From the NCBI GenBank assembly GCA_003132205.1, contig PKWY01000027.1, positions 1-64,000 on the forward strand: a DNA stretch of 64,000 nt, given 5' to 3'. This document shows, one piece after another, positions 8,192-17,039 of this stretch. Source of the stretch: Acidimicrobiaceae bacterium. GTDB taxonomy: Bacteria; Actinomycetota; Acidimicrobiia; Acidimicrobiales; RAAP-2. The translations under genes and the position numbers were made by a program. Under the pieces are notes generated by a model. That model did no database searches and was not told where the DNA came from. It worked only from the letters and a program-made list of their open reading frames with translations. Every line of letters starts with the position of its first letter. Position 1 is the first letter of the stretch.

Positions 8192-9360
8192 TGGCGTCGA
8201 TCTTGATTGAGGGTGTATCCAAGGTGTATCCGAATGGTTTCAACGCCGTTCGTGAGTTGTCGCTGGACGTGGCCGAAGGTGAGTTCATGGTGATGGTTGG
8301 CCCGTCGGGATGCGGTAAGACCACGGCCCTTCGCATGGTCGCTGGGCTCGAGGAGATTACCTCGGGGACGTTGCGCATCGGCGATCGGGTTGCCAATCAC
8401 CTGACGTCAAAGGAACGCGACGTGGCGATGGTCTTTCAGAACTACGCGCTCTACCCGCACATGTCGGTCGCGGAGAACATCGCGTTCGGTCTGAGCCTGC
8501 GCAAAACCCCCAAGGACGAGATCAATAGGAAGGTCGCGGAAGCGGCGGAGATCCTCGGATTGAACAGCCTGCTGCACCAGAAGCCCGGTTTGCTCTCAGG
8601 TGGGCAGCGTCAGCGTGTCGCGATGGGTCGAGCCATCGTGCGCAATCCGGCGATCTTCCTGATGGACGAACCACTATCGAATCTCGACGCCAAGCTGCGC
8701 GTGCAGATGCGTACCGAAGTGCGCCGGATTCAGCGACGTATCGGTGTCGCGACCCTCTACGTAACGCACGACCAGACCGAGGCGATGACGATGGGCGACC
8801 GGGTCGCGGTGATGCGCGCGGGTGTCCTCCAGCAGTGCGACCACCCCCAGGTGCTCTATAGCAACCCGGCCAATCTCTTTGTGGCCGCATTCATTGGATC
8901 GCCCGCGATGAATCTCTTCGAGGCGACCCTGAGTGACGACGGTGCGTCCTTGCGCCTCGGCTCGCAGTCCCTGGCCATAAGCGAGGCGGTCTACCAGCAT
9001 CGTCCCGGACTCGCGGCCTACCGGGGGCGTCGCTTGGTGGTGGGACTGCGTGCGGAGGACCTGCCGGTCCTCGGGAGCGACCATCAAACAGAGACCGTGT
9101 TGAAGGCGTACGTCGAGGCCATTGAGGCGCTCGGGTCGGAACTGCTCGTGCATTTCTCGCTCGATGCGGCCCGGGTCAGCGGTGAGCAACTCGGCGGCGG
9201 GGCGGAGTTGGAACCGGCCGCCGCCATCGACATCGTCGGTGAAGGTATCGCGCGGGTCGAACCCCGTGCGGCGGTGCGGATGGGTGAGGATACCCTGTTC
9301 GCCGTCTATCCCGAGCGACTCCACTTTTTCGACCCCGAAAGCCAGATCGCTGTCTCGTAA
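8191..9360 (+). CDS. ABC sugar importer ATPase, UgpC/MsmK type
   Basis: A 389-residue cytoplasmic ATPase energising the importer. Walker A GPSGCGKTT is at residues 37-45, the Q-loop at VFQNYALYPHMSV, the signature LSGGQRQRVAMGRA around 135, Walker B FLMDEPLSNLD around 157, and the switch His in YVTHDQTEAM. A C-terminal TOBE/MalK-like regulatory region (about 240-389) is present, placing it with multi-sugar ATPases. Its ATG overlaps the dehydratase stop by one base. Its separation from the permeases by iclR and the dehydratase is a little unusual, but no other ATPase partner is near. Confidence 0.92.
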   Translation: MASILIEGVSKVYPNGFNAVRELSLDVAEGEFMVMVGPSGCGKTTALRMVAGLEEITSGTLRIGDRVANHLTSKERDVAMVFQNYALYPHMSVAENIAFGLSLRKTPKDEINRKVAEAAEILGLNSLLHQKPGLLSGGQRQRVAMGRAIVRNPAIFLMDEPLSNLDAKLRVQMRTEVRRIQRRIGVATLYVTHDQTEAMTMGDRVAVMRAGVLQQCDHPQVLYSNPANLFVAAFIGSPAMNLFEATLSDDGASLRLGSQSLAISEAVYQHRPGLAAYRGRRLVVGLRAEDLPVLGSDHQTETVLKAYVEAIEALGSELLVHFSLDAARVSGEQLGGGAELEPAAAIDIVGEGIARVEPRAAVRMGEDTLFAVYPERLHFFDPESQIAVS

Positions 9361-9388
9361 TGGCGGGTCTCGGTCGAAAGTCGTGTCC

Positions 9389-10279
9389 ATGATCTCAATC
9401 CGTACCGCGGAGATTGTTGTCTCACTGGAGCCCGCACGTGGCGGCAAGATTACGAGTCTGTTGCACCGACCGACGGGTCGTGAGTGGCTCAAGTCGAGTG
9501 CCGCACCGATGGAAGGCCCGGTCGACGCCGAGGTGCTCTTCGACGATGGCGACATGTGCGGGTGGGACGAGTTGATGCCCACGGTCGCGCCGTGTCGTTA
9601 CCCGGACTCTGACATTGAGCTGGCCGATCACGGCGAACTCTGGCGCCAGGCGTGGACCGTGACGACGAGTGATGCCACGTCAGTCACCACCGTGGTACAC
9701 GACGAGGTACTCGGCTACCGCCTGGAACGGACGCTTCGCGTGGTCGGCTCAGTGCTGAGCATTACGTACCGAGTGACCAGTGAAGCCGACGTCGTCCGGT
9801 TCCTCCTGTGGGCGGCCCACCCCCTCTTCGCCCATCGGCCCGGGACTCGCGTCGTACTGAACGGCGTCGACGTTGGCGACCATGCCGTAGACGGACCCAT
9901 TGGGGTGTGGCCTGACGAGGGAGTGTGCCTCGATGATTTCGCTCTGGGGCAGAGTCAGAAGCTCTTCGCCCGACTGACCTCCGAGTCAGCGTCTGCTTCG
10001 TTGGTCGATGCCGACGGTGTGCAACTCACAATGCGGTGGCGTCGGTCCGACGCGTCGTACTTGGGAATTTGGCTGGACAACTGCTCGTTATCACGCCACC
10101 CGGTCGTCGCGCTCGAACCCACGAATGCCGGTGATGACGCTTTGGATGTAGCGCTCACGGCGCCCGGTCTGGGCGCGCCGTGGTGTCTCGCGCCCGGGGG
10201 CAGTCGGGGCTGGCGAGTGGACATTGAATTGGGCGGGACCGCTGGGTTGCTGCCCGGCGAATCACGTCAATACCAATAA
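9389..10279 (+). CDS. aldose 1-epimerase (mutarotase)-like protein
   Basis: A 296-residue protein of the galactose-mutarotase-like beta-sandwich superfamily. It starts at ATG 9389 (GTG 9383 is possible), 28 bases after the ATPase stop; longer frames reaching back into the ATPase gene are not credible. Features include the N-terminal SLEPARGGKITSLLHRPTGREWL strand pair, GWDELMPTV, and a C-terminal ALEPTNAGDD where the family has its catalytic Glu. It would interconvert sugar anomers before oxidation by a dehydrogenase, fitting an oxidative non-phosphorylative pathway. Identity is weaker than for its neighbours, since the expected catalytic His is not obvious to me. Confidence 0.7.
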   Translation: MISIRTAEIVVSLEPARGGKITSLLHRPTGREWLKSSAAPMEGPVDAEVLFDDGDMCGWDELMPTVAPCRYPDSDIELADHGELWRQAWTVTTSDATSVTTVVHDEVLGYRLERTLRVVGSVLSITYRVTSEADVVRFLLWAAHPLFAHRPGTRVVLNGVDVGDHAVDGPIGVWPDEGVCLDDFALGQSQKLFARLTSESASASLVDADGVQLTMRWRRSDASYLGIWLDNCSLSRHPVVALEPTNAGDDALDVALTAPGLGAPWCLAPGGSRGWRVDIELGGTAGLLPGESRQYQ

Positions 10280-10298
10280 TGATAAGGAGCAATGCCAT

Positions 10299-11150
10299 AT
10301 GAGATTCGCACGAGTGGGAGAACCCGGACGCGAGCGAGCGGCCGTGCAGGGCGGCGACGGAGTGCTACGACTCCTGCCCGAGACGTTGGGCGACATCGAC
10401 GGACAGTTCTGGATCGATGGACGCCGTGACGAAGTCGAGCGGCTGCTGACGTCGAACGAACTCACCGAGTTCGCCGGGACATCCGAGCGTTTCGGTGCGC
10501 CGATCGCGAAGCCCGAGAAGATCATCTGCATCGGACTCAACTACCGCGACCACGCCCTGGAGACCGGCAGCCCTATCCCCGAGGAGCCCATCATTTTCAT
10601 GAAGGCCCCTAACTGCGTGGTCGGGCCGAACGACCAGATCCTGGTGCCGCGCGGATCGCTCAAGACCGACTGGGAGGTTGAACTCGGCGTCGTGATCGGT
10701 GCGCGGGCCCGCTACCTGGACAGCGTCGTTGACGCCGCCGAGGTCATCGCGGGTTACTGCGTGTCCCACGACGTCTCGGAACGCGAGTATCAGCTAGAGC
10801 GCGGTGGTCAGTGGGACAAGGGGAAGTCCTGCGAGACGTTCAACCCACTCGGTCCCTGGCTCGTCACGCCCGACGACGTGCCCACGCCGCAGGCGCTGGG
10901 GCTTCACCTGAGCGTCAACGGCGTGACCCGCCAGGATGGCACCACGAGCGACATGATCTTCGACGTTCCGTACATCGTGTGGTACCTCAGTCAGTTCATG
11001 GTCCTCGAGCCCGGCGACCTGATCAACACCGGGACACCCAAGGGGGTGTCGCTCGGCCACGACGACGTGCCGTACTTGCGCGCTGGCGACATCGTTGAGG
11101 TCAGCATCGACGGACTCGGCGCCCAGCGCGGTGTGCTCGGCCAGGCATGA
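10299..11150 (+). CDS. fumarylacetoacetate hydrolase-family protein, likely 2,4-diketo-3-deoxyaldonate hydrolase
   Basis: A 283-residue FAH-family enzyme. The start at ATG 10299 is set by AAGGAG at 10284-10289. Diagnostic segments are IICIGLNYRDHALETG, PIIFMKAPN, the metal-binding DWEVELGVVIG, SHDVSEREYQ, KSCETFNPLGPW and INTGTPKGVSLG. Such enzymes cleave or isomerise beta-diketo acids. In L-fucose and L-rhamnose non-phosphorylative pathways the matching enzyme splits 2,4-diketo-3-deoxyaldonate into pyruvate and lactate, and in the pentose version into pyruvate and glycolate. Its place between the mutarotase-like gene and a lactate/glycolate-type dehydrogenase supports that role; a fumarylpyruvate-type activity is the alternative. 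Confidence 0.87.
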   Translation: MRFARVGEPGRERAAVQGGDGVLRLLPETLGDIDGQFWIDGRRDEVERLLTSNELTEFAGTSERFGAPIAKPEKIICIGLNYRDHALETGSPIPEEPIIFMKAPNCVVGPNDQILVPRGSLKTDWEVELGVVIGARARYLDSVVDAAEVIAGYCVSHDVSEREYQLERGGQWDKGKSCETFNPLGPWLVTPDDVPTPQALGLHLSVNGVTRQDGTTSDMIFDVPYIVWYLSQFMVLEPGDLINTGTPKGVSLGHDDVPYLRAGDIVEVSIDGLGAQRGVLGQA

Positions 11151-11184
11151 GACACGCTCGACGCTGCACGGCGGCGCTCGCCCG

Positions 11185-14118
11185 ATGATCGTGCTGGCTG
11201 GCGACCGCGTCGACCGCTCGCGGGTGGACGAAGACGCCCGTCAGCGCCTGGGGGCTGAGCTCAGCGCTGCGCTGCGCGGTGAGGTTCTCTTCGACGGAGC
11301 GACGAGGGGTATCTACGCGACCGACTCGTCCAACTATCGCCAGGTTCCACTTGGGGTCGTGATGCCGATGGACGAAGATGACGTGCTGCGCGCCGTCGAG
11401 ATCTGTCGACGTTACAACGCGCCAATCCTCGGCCGGGGCGCCGGCACGAGTCTGGCCGGTCAGGCCTGCAACGTCGCGGTGGTGTTCGACATGAGCCGGC
11501 ACATGAACCAGATTCTCGAGATCGACCCGGTGCGACGCATCGCTCGTGTCCAACCGGGAGTGGTGCTCGACGACCTCAATGCCGCCGCGCGGTCGCTCGA
11601 CCTGACTTTCGGACCCGATCCCGCGACCCACGCGTGGTGCACCGCGGGCGGTATGGTCGGGAACAACTCGTGCGGAACCCACGGACTTTACGCCGGTAAG
11701 ACCGTTGACAACATCGAAGAACTGGCAGTCGTTACCTACGGGGGCGCCCGCATGGTGCTCAGCGCGCTCAGCGACGACGAGTACCTGGAGCAAGCGACCA
11801 ACGCCGGTGAATCCGGCCGGATTCTTCGGGAGCTTCGCGAGTTGCGCGGTCAGTACGCCGAAGCCATTCGTATCGGGTTCCCCGACATTGCGCGCCGCGT
11901 ATCTGGTTACAACTTGGACCAGTTGCTCCCCGAGCAGGGCTTCCACCTGGCCCGCGCGATCGTGGGGACCGAGTCCACGTGCGTCCTGGTTACCGAAGTC
12001 ACGCTTCGACTCTCGCACTGGCCACGCCACCGGATACTGGTCCTACTCGCTTTCGTGGATATCTACACCGCGGCCGACTACGTCCCGCACCTATTGACCC
12101 ACCCGCTGATTGGTCTCGAGGGGTTTGACGGTCGCCTCGTCGAGCAGATGCGCCGATCCAATCTGTATGTGCACAATCTGCGCCACCTGCCCGTCGGTGG
12201 TGGCTGGTTACTCTGCGAGATCGGGGCCGACGAGGAACCCGAACTTGAGAATCGGGTCTCGATGCTGGTGGCGTCACTGCCCAACTCGGTGTCGTCGGTG
12301 GTGCTGCGCGACGAGCGCGACCAGCACGAGGTCTGGCAAATTCGTGAGTCGGGACTCGGCGCCACGGCCCACCCAGTGGGCCAGCCGGTCAACTACGAAG
12401 GGTGGGAGGACGCCGCGGTGGCGCCCGAACAGCTCGGACACTACATGCGCGGGATTCGCGACCTCTGGGAGGAGTTCGGGTATGCGGGGGCGTGGTACGG
12501 ACACTTCGGCCAGGGCTGCGTGCACACCCGCAACAATTTCGACCTCTCGAGCGTCGAGGGACTCACAGCGTATCGACGGTTCGTCGAGCGCGCTGCGGAT
12601 CTGTGCGTATCGCTCGGTGGCTCGATCTCGGGCGAACACGGCGACGGACAGGCTCGCGGCGAGTTGCTCACTCGGATGTACGGTCCGACGATGATGGCGG
12701 CGTTTCGCCAGTTCAAGTCCATCTGGGATCCCACGGGCATGATGAATCCGGGCAAGGTGGTCGACGCTTTCCCCCTCGATACGAACATTCGTTACGGACC
12801 GACGTACCGCCGTTCATCCTTGACCGTCACGGCCTTCCCTTTCGCCGAGGACGGGGGCTCGCTGCAGGGCGCCGTGGAGCGTTGCGTCGGGGTCGGCAAG
12901 TGCCGCAGTAGCGCGTCGGGCGTCATGTGTCCCTCCTTTCGGGCGACTCGTGACGAGAAGCACTCGACCCGCGGACGAGCGAAACTGCTTAATGAACTCT
13001 TTCAGGGTGAGACCACACCCGAATCATGGCGCAATGAGGAAGTTTTCGAAGCGCTCGATCTCTGTCTCTCATGCAAGGGCTGCGCGGTCGACTGTCCCAC
13101 CCACGTCGACATGGCGACGTATAAGGCCGAATTCCTCTCGCACTACTACGCCCGGCGACTGCGTCCCCGCTCGGCCTACGCACTCGGGCTTCTACCCTGG
13201 ATTGGACGTCGCGCGTCGCGCGTCGCTCGGTTGGTGAATCCGCTGCTGTCCAACCCACGAAGTGCCCGGATATTGAAGTCACTGGCTGGCATCAGCACCG
13301 AGCGCCCCGCCCCACCATTCGCGAACCCGAACTTTCGCCGCAGCGAACTGGTCCGTCAGCTCGGCACCGAGGTGAACCCCACGGTGGTGCTCTGGCCGGA
13401 CACGTTCACCGACCTCTTCTGGCCGGCCCGCGGCACCGCGACCGCGGAAGTGCTCGCCTACGCCGGTGAGCGTGTTGTCGTGCCGGCTCGCTGGGCCTGC
13501 TGCGGGCGAACCCTGTACGACTCGGGCATGCTGAAGCGCGCGAAGGCGACAGCGAGCGAGGTGCTCGATATCCTCGAGCCGTACCTCGAGGCGGGACTGC
13601 ACGTTATCGTTCCCGAGCCGAGCTGTCTGGCCACGTTTCGCGATGAGATCCCGAAGCTCCTCGCCGCCGACCCCCGGGCCGCTCTGCTCGCGGCTCAGAG
13701 CCGCAGCTTGAGCGAGCACCTGGCGGATGTATCGTGGGCGCCGCCCACAGGGACGAACGCCGAGAAGGTGTCCGTGCACCCTCACTGCCATCAGCGAGCG
13801 GTCCAGGGTACCGCCGCCGATCGCGACGTCCTCACGAGCGCGGGCTTCGGTGTCGAGGTACTCGACCTCGGTTGCTGCGGACTTGCGGGCTCGTTCGGTT
13901 ACCAGCAGGAGCACGACGGGCTCTCTCGTCAAATCGCGCAGGATCGATTCCTGCCCGGGATCGAGGCCTGCGCCGAGATTTCGACAGTCGTCGCCGACGG
14001 CTTCAGTTGTCGACTCCAGACCCAGCACCTCTCTAAGGTGCAACCGACGTCGATCGCCGAGTTGCTGGCCGAACGAATCCGCGCCACGCCACCTTCGGTC
14101 GAGGGCGAGCGGTCATAA
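11185..14118 (+). CDS. fused FAD-linked oxidase and Fe-S protein, D-lactate/glycolate dehydrogenase type
   Basis: A 977-residue fusion. Residues about 25-480 form an FAD-binding PCMH domain (LGRGAGTSLAGQ, GGMVGNNSCGTHGL) and FAD-oxidase C domain (SGEHGDGQARGELL, PTGMMNPGKVVD). Residues about 560-670 hold two 4Fe-4S motifs, CVGVGKCRS with VMCPSF and CLSCKGCAVDCPT. The C-terminal part has two CCG-type cysteine domains (WACCGRTLYDSG and DLGCCGLAGSFG). This is the architecture of GlcD/GlcF or YdiJ-like 2-hydroxyacid dehydrogenases passing electrons to a quinone. Here it would oxidise the lactate or glycolate released by the FAH hydrolase. ATG 11185 is chosen; upstream in-frame starts overlap the FAH gene. 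Confidence 0.87.
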   Translation: MIVLAGDRVDRSRVDEDARQRLGAELSAALRGEVLFDGATRGIYATDSSNYRQVPLGVVMPMDEDDVLRAVEICRRYNAPILGRGAGTSLAGQACNVAVVFDMSRHMNQILEIDPVRRIARVQPGVVLDDLNAAARSLDLTFGPDPATHAWCTAGGMVGNNSCGTHGLYAGKTVDNIEELAVVTYGGARMVLSALSDDEYLEQATNAGESGRILRELRELRGQYAEAIRIGFPDIARRVSGYNLDQLLPEQGFHLARAIVGTESTCVLVTEVTLRLSHWPRHRILVLLAFVDIYTAADYVPHLLTHPLIGLEGFDGRLVEQMRRSNLYVHNLRHLPVGGGWLLCEIGADEEPELENRVSMLVASLPNSVSSVVLRDERDQHEVWQIRESGLGATAHPVGQPVNYEGWEDAAVAPEQLGHYMRGIRDLWEEFGYAGAWYGHFGQGCVHTRNNFDLSSVEGLTAYRRFVERAADLCVSLGGSISGEHGDGQARGELLTRMYGPTMMAAFRQFKSIWDPTGMMNPGKVVDAFPLDTNIRYGPTYRRSSLTVTAFPFAEDGGSLQGAVERCVGVGKCRSSASGVMCPSFRATRDEKHSTRGRAKLLNELFQGETTPESWRNEEVFEALDLCLSCKGCAVDCPTHVDMATYKAEFLSHYYARRLRPRSAYALGLLPWIGRRASRVARLVNPLLSNPRSARILKSLAGISTERPAPPFANPNFRRSELVRQLGTEVNPTVVLWPDTFTDLFWPARGTATAEVLAYAGERVVVPARWACCGRTLYDSGMLKRAKATASEVLDILEPYLEAGLHVIVPEPSCLATFRDEIPKLLAADPRAALLAAQSRSLSEHLADVSWAPPTGTNAEKVSVHPHCHQRAVQGTAADRDVLTSAGFGVEVLDLGCCGLAGSFGYQQEHDGLSRQIAQDRFLPGIEACAEISTVVADGFSCRLQTQHLSKVQPTSIAELLAERIRATPPSVEGERS

Positions 14119-14149
14119 CGCACTGTGTTCTACAGGAAAAGGGGAAAAA

Positions 14150-14920
14150 ATGAACAGTCTTAAGGGAAAGCGCGTGCTGGTCACCGGCGCGTCGAGTGGC
14201 ATTGGCCGCGAGATCGCACTGCGGTTCGCGCTCGAAGGCGCCGGCGTCGCGGTAGGGGGACGTAATGCCGAGCGGGTCGAAGAGACCTGTCACATGATTG
14301 TCGACGCCGGTGGTCGAGCGGTGCCCGTCGTCGGGGACGTCGCAGTCGCCGAGGACGCCGAACGCGTTGTCCGCGAGGCGGCGCAGGGCTTGGCTGGTCT
14401 GGATACGGTAGTGAACAATGCTGGTATTGACGCGAATCAGTGGCACGACGTGGCCGACTGGCCGGTCGACGAATTCGACACCATCATGGCGGTCAACGTC
14501 CGCGGTCCGTTCTTGATCGCCAAGTATTCGATTCCCCATCTCCTGGCGGCGGGCGGCGGGTCGATGCTCCACATCAGTTCGGTGTGCGCGATCACGGTGT
14601 GGGCGGGGGACAGCGCCTACGACATGTCCAAGGCCGCGCTCAACATGCTCTCGGACCACATCGCGGTCGAGTACGGACCGCGCGGCATCATATCCAATAC
14701 GTTGATGCCCGGCGTCGTTCACACCGCCCTCCACGAGGGAGTCATGGAGGGCATGAACGACGGACGCGCCTTCGAGCGGGTCCTGCTCTCGCGCCACCCC
14801 ATCGGTCGATTCGGTACGGTCGAGGAGATTGCCGACGCCGCGGCGTTCCTCTGCTCGGGATCGTCCCCGTTCCTCACCGGTGCCAACATCCCCATTGACG
14901 GCGGCTACAGCCGCGTCTAA
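14150..14920 (+). CDS. short-chain dehydrogenase/reductase (sugar or keto-deoxyaldonate dehydrogenase)
   Basis: A 256-residue Rossmann enzyme. ATG 14150 follows AGGAAAAGGGG. The cofactor motif TGASSGIG lies at residues 11-18, NNAGID near 88, catalytic Ser in HISSV, and YDMSK near 160. The end, PIDGGYSRV, is typical. A Gly/Arg after the second strand (GGRNAERV) suggests NADP or dual use. In the proposed pathway it could be the sugar 1-dehydrogenase or the 2-keto-3-deoxyaldonate 4-dehydrogenase; the second SDR at 16163 would do the other step. It is the last plus-strand gene before a convergent dehydrogenase. Confidence 0.88.
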   Translation: MNSLKGKRVLVTGASSGIGREIALRFALEGAGVAVGGRNAERVEETCHMIVDAGGRAVPVVGDVAVAEDAERVVREAAQGLAGLDTVVNNAGIDANQWHDVADWPVDEFDTIMAVNVRGPFLIAKYSIPHLLAAGGGSMLHISSVCAITVWAGDSAYDMSKAALNMLSDHIAVEYGPRGIISNTLMPGVVHTALHEGVMEGMNDGRAFERVLLSRHPIGRFGTVEEIADAAAFLCSGSSPFLTGANIPIDGGYSRV

Positions 14921-14942
14921 TCGGGGCGATCAATCAGGAGGA

Positions 14943-15878
14943 TCAGGGACGCAGCAGCGCCTTGATCGGAGTGGTCTGGCCGCCCATGAGTGCATTAAAG
15001 ATGTCGGCACCCTCACTCAGCGGATAGGTGGTCGACCACGAAAGATTCAGGTGGGGAGCCATGGCGATGGCCTCCGCGAATTGGGCATCGGTGTAGGCAA
15101 ATGATCCTCGAATGTTCTTCTCCAAGCGAACGGCGTGAGCCGCGTCGAAGCCTGATTCTGCGGTGCCAAGACCGAGCCACACCGTTGTGCCGCCGGGGAT
15201 AAGACGCTCGACGGACGTGCGCCGAGTACCTGCCGTGCCCACGGCATCGAAAATGACGTCGAACTCGCCCTCGAGTGTCTCGCCCACTTCGTCGGCGCCA
15301 ATCGTCAGGGCGACGGCGCGCCGTTCACTGGAGAGATCAGCGCAAACCACCGACGCTGCGCCAAGGTAGTGAGCGACCTCGAGGCACGCGAGACCAATCG
15401 GTCCGCAGCCAATGACGCCGACGCGCTTGCCCTGGGGGGCGCCCGCGAGGGCCCAGGCGTGCACGGCGTTGGCGACGGGTTCGATCAATCCCGCCCGATC
15501 CCAATCAAGGTCATCGGGCAGGTCGTGGATGGAGGACTCGGGTACGGCGACCCGCTCAGCGAAGCCACCGGCCATATGGATGCCGAGGAGCGACCGGGAC
15601 CGGCAAATCTGTGTGTTGCCGGCCGTGCAGAGGTCGCACGTGCCGCACGACACCAAGGGGTTGACCGCCACGCGCCGGCCGTCACTGGTGTGACCGACAA
15701 ATTCGTGACCCATGATGAGTGGCGGCACACGAAACCCGGGGTTCTGAATTCCGTGGAGCTCACTCCCGCAAATACCGGCGCGGTCGATTTCGATGATGAC
15801 CTGACCGTCATCGGTGACGGCCTCGGGGACATCCTGTACCTCAACAACTCCGAGGCGTGTAAACACCATTGCCTTCAT
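14943..15878 (-). CDS. zinc-dependent alcohol/sugar dehydrogenase (MDR family)
   Basis: A 311-residue enzyme, ATG start at 15878. The catalytic zinc site is visible as C in GICGSELHG and HE in GHEFVGH. The structural zinc lobe has four cysteines, CGTCDLCTAGNTQIC. The NAD-binding motif is GVIGCGPIGLACLE. At about 311 residues it is slightly shorter than the usual 340, mainly in loops. It resembles threonine/sorbitol dehydrogenase-type polyol enzymes. It is read toward the plus-strand cluster (convergent with the SDR, 22-base gap) and would be transcribed from the 284-base gap on its right. It may oxidise a sugar or the lactaldehyde/polyol side product. Confidence 0.87.
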   Translation of the reverse strand: MKAMVFTRLGVVEVQDVPEAVTDDGQVIIEIDRAGICGSELHGIQNPGFRVPPLIMGHEFVGHTSDGRRVAVNPLVSCGTCDLCTAGNTQICRSRSLLGIHMAGGFAERVAVPESSIHDLPDDLDWDRAGLIEPVANAVHAWALAGAPQGKRVGVIGCGPIGLACLEVAHYLGAASVVCADLSSERRAVALTIGADEVGETLEGEFDVIFDAVGTAGTRRTSVERLIPGGTTVWLGLGTAESGFDAAHAVRLEKNIRGSFAYTDAQFAEAIAMAPHLNLSWSTTYPLSEGADIFNALMGGQTTPIKALLRP

Positions 15879-16013
15879 GTCAACCTCACGAGATCACTAA
15901 TTGAATTCCTGTCCCAACGCTAGTTGGTTGCCTCGTTCGAACACACCGAAATCGACAGTGTTGCACCCCATTTCGTAGCAACTTGGTCCACGGATGAGGT
16001 AATGATGTCGCAT

Positions 16014-16032
16014 TGTTCCGAATACCAGAACA
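16014..16032. promoter_or_regulatory. inverted repeat TGTTC-N9-GAACA in the divergent promoter region
   Basis: TGTTC (16014-16018) and GAACA (16028-16032) lie between the divergent zinc dehydrogenase and SDR genes. Arm spacing and orientation differ from the GGAAC-N3-GTTCC operators, so this is probably another regulator's site or chance. The rest of 15879-16162 shows no gene. Confidence 0.25.
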
Positions 16033-16162
16033 CTTCGTGGAATGACACCGGTTGGCACAACATCGACCTATCACCACGCCACCGTGCCTTTGCGTGATTT
16101 CGCGATGTTCGCTACGTTGGTGACGACTTCACGCATGGCGTGGAAGGTGGGAAGGATTTTGA

Positions 16163-17032
16163 ATGTCGAATAGTTACGTCGATGCGAATCTCCGCGATTC
16201 TCGAGTTGTAAGAGCGAGACGCGACACGATGTGGGGTGAGTACCTCGCCGACTCGACGGTAATAGTCAGTGGTGGCGCCACCGGGATCGGCGCGGCCGCG
16301 GTTCGTGGCTTCGCGCGCGCCGGTGCCAAGACCATCGTGGCCGACGTTGCTGACGAGCTCGGCGAAACCCTCGCGGTGTCCCTCGTTGGCGAGGGGCATC
16401 GCGCCGTCTTTCGCCACTGCGACGTGAGCAGTGAGCGCGATGTCGAGAGCACGTTCGCGTGGGTGAACGAAGAGTACGGGGCGATTGATGTCGTCTTCGC
16501 GAATGCCGGCATTGAATGGACCAAGGACGCGCGTCACACCACGCTTGCCGGGTGGCAACGAGTCATCGACGTCAATCTCACCGGGATGTTTCTCGTCGGA
16601 CGCGAGTCTCTGCGGTTCATGTGCGAACGCGCGCGCGGTTCGTTGATCATGACGTCCTCGCCTCACGCCGTCGCCACGGTCGCCGATACGGTCGCCTACG
16701 CCGCATCCAAGGGTGGGGTGAATGCGTTGGTGCATGCACTGAGTCTCGAGGCCGCACCTTACGGCGTGCGCGTCAACGGCGTTGTGCCCGGCACTATTGA
16801 TACGCCAATGGTGCGTCGCGAGCTCCAGGCCTCATCCGACCCCGAACTGCAACTGTCGCTCCTGGCCTCGAGCCAGCCCCTGCGGCGAGTCGGACAGCCC
16901 GAGGACGTGGCGAACCTCGTGATGTTCCTCGCGACGCCGATGGCGAGTTTCATCACCGGTGCCCTGATGTCCGTCGACGGCGGTCTGATGGCTGGGCTCC
17001 CCACCGGATCACCCGCGAGCTATCAGGACTAG
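16163..17032 (+). CDS. short-chain dehydrogenase/reductase
   Basis: A 289-residue SDR with an N-terminal extension of about 28 residues before the fold; an internal ATG (MWGEYLADSTV) is a possible later start. Motifs: VSGGATGIGAAAV for the cofactor, FANAGIEW, catalytic YAASKGG, and the C-terminal SVDGGLMAG. An Asp after beta-2 (VADVADELGE) points to NAD rather than NADP. It is 7 bases upstream of the SMP-30 lactonase, so an operon making a lactone and then hydrolysing it is plausible: sugar 1-dehydrogenase followed by lactonase. That assignment is inferred from order, not from substrate residues. Confidence 0.87.
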   Translation: MSNSYVDANLRDSRVVRARRDTMWGEYLADSTVIVSGGATGIGAAAVRGFARAGAKTIVADVADELGETLAVSLVGEGHRAVFRHCDVSSERDVESTFAWVNEEYGAIDVVFANAGIEWTKDARHTTLAGWQRVIDVNLTGMFLVGRESLRFMCERARGSLIMTSSPHAVATVADTVAYAASKGGVNALVHALSLEAAPYGVRVNGVVPGTIDTPMVRRELQASSDPELQLSLLASSQPLRRVGQPEDVANLVMFLATPMASFITGALMSVDGGLMAGLPTGSPASYQD

Positions 17033-17039
17033 AGATGGC

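Noticed and set aside
13727..14149. Upstream extension of the SDR gene
   Set aside because: It runs through the end of the FAD/Fe-S dehydrogenase; the AGGAAAAGGGG site and ATG 14150 give a normal SDR start.
16014..16032. Third copy of the IclR operator
   Set aside because: Arms are TGTTC...GAACA with a 9-base spacer, opposite in orientation and spacing to GGAAC-N3-GTTCC.
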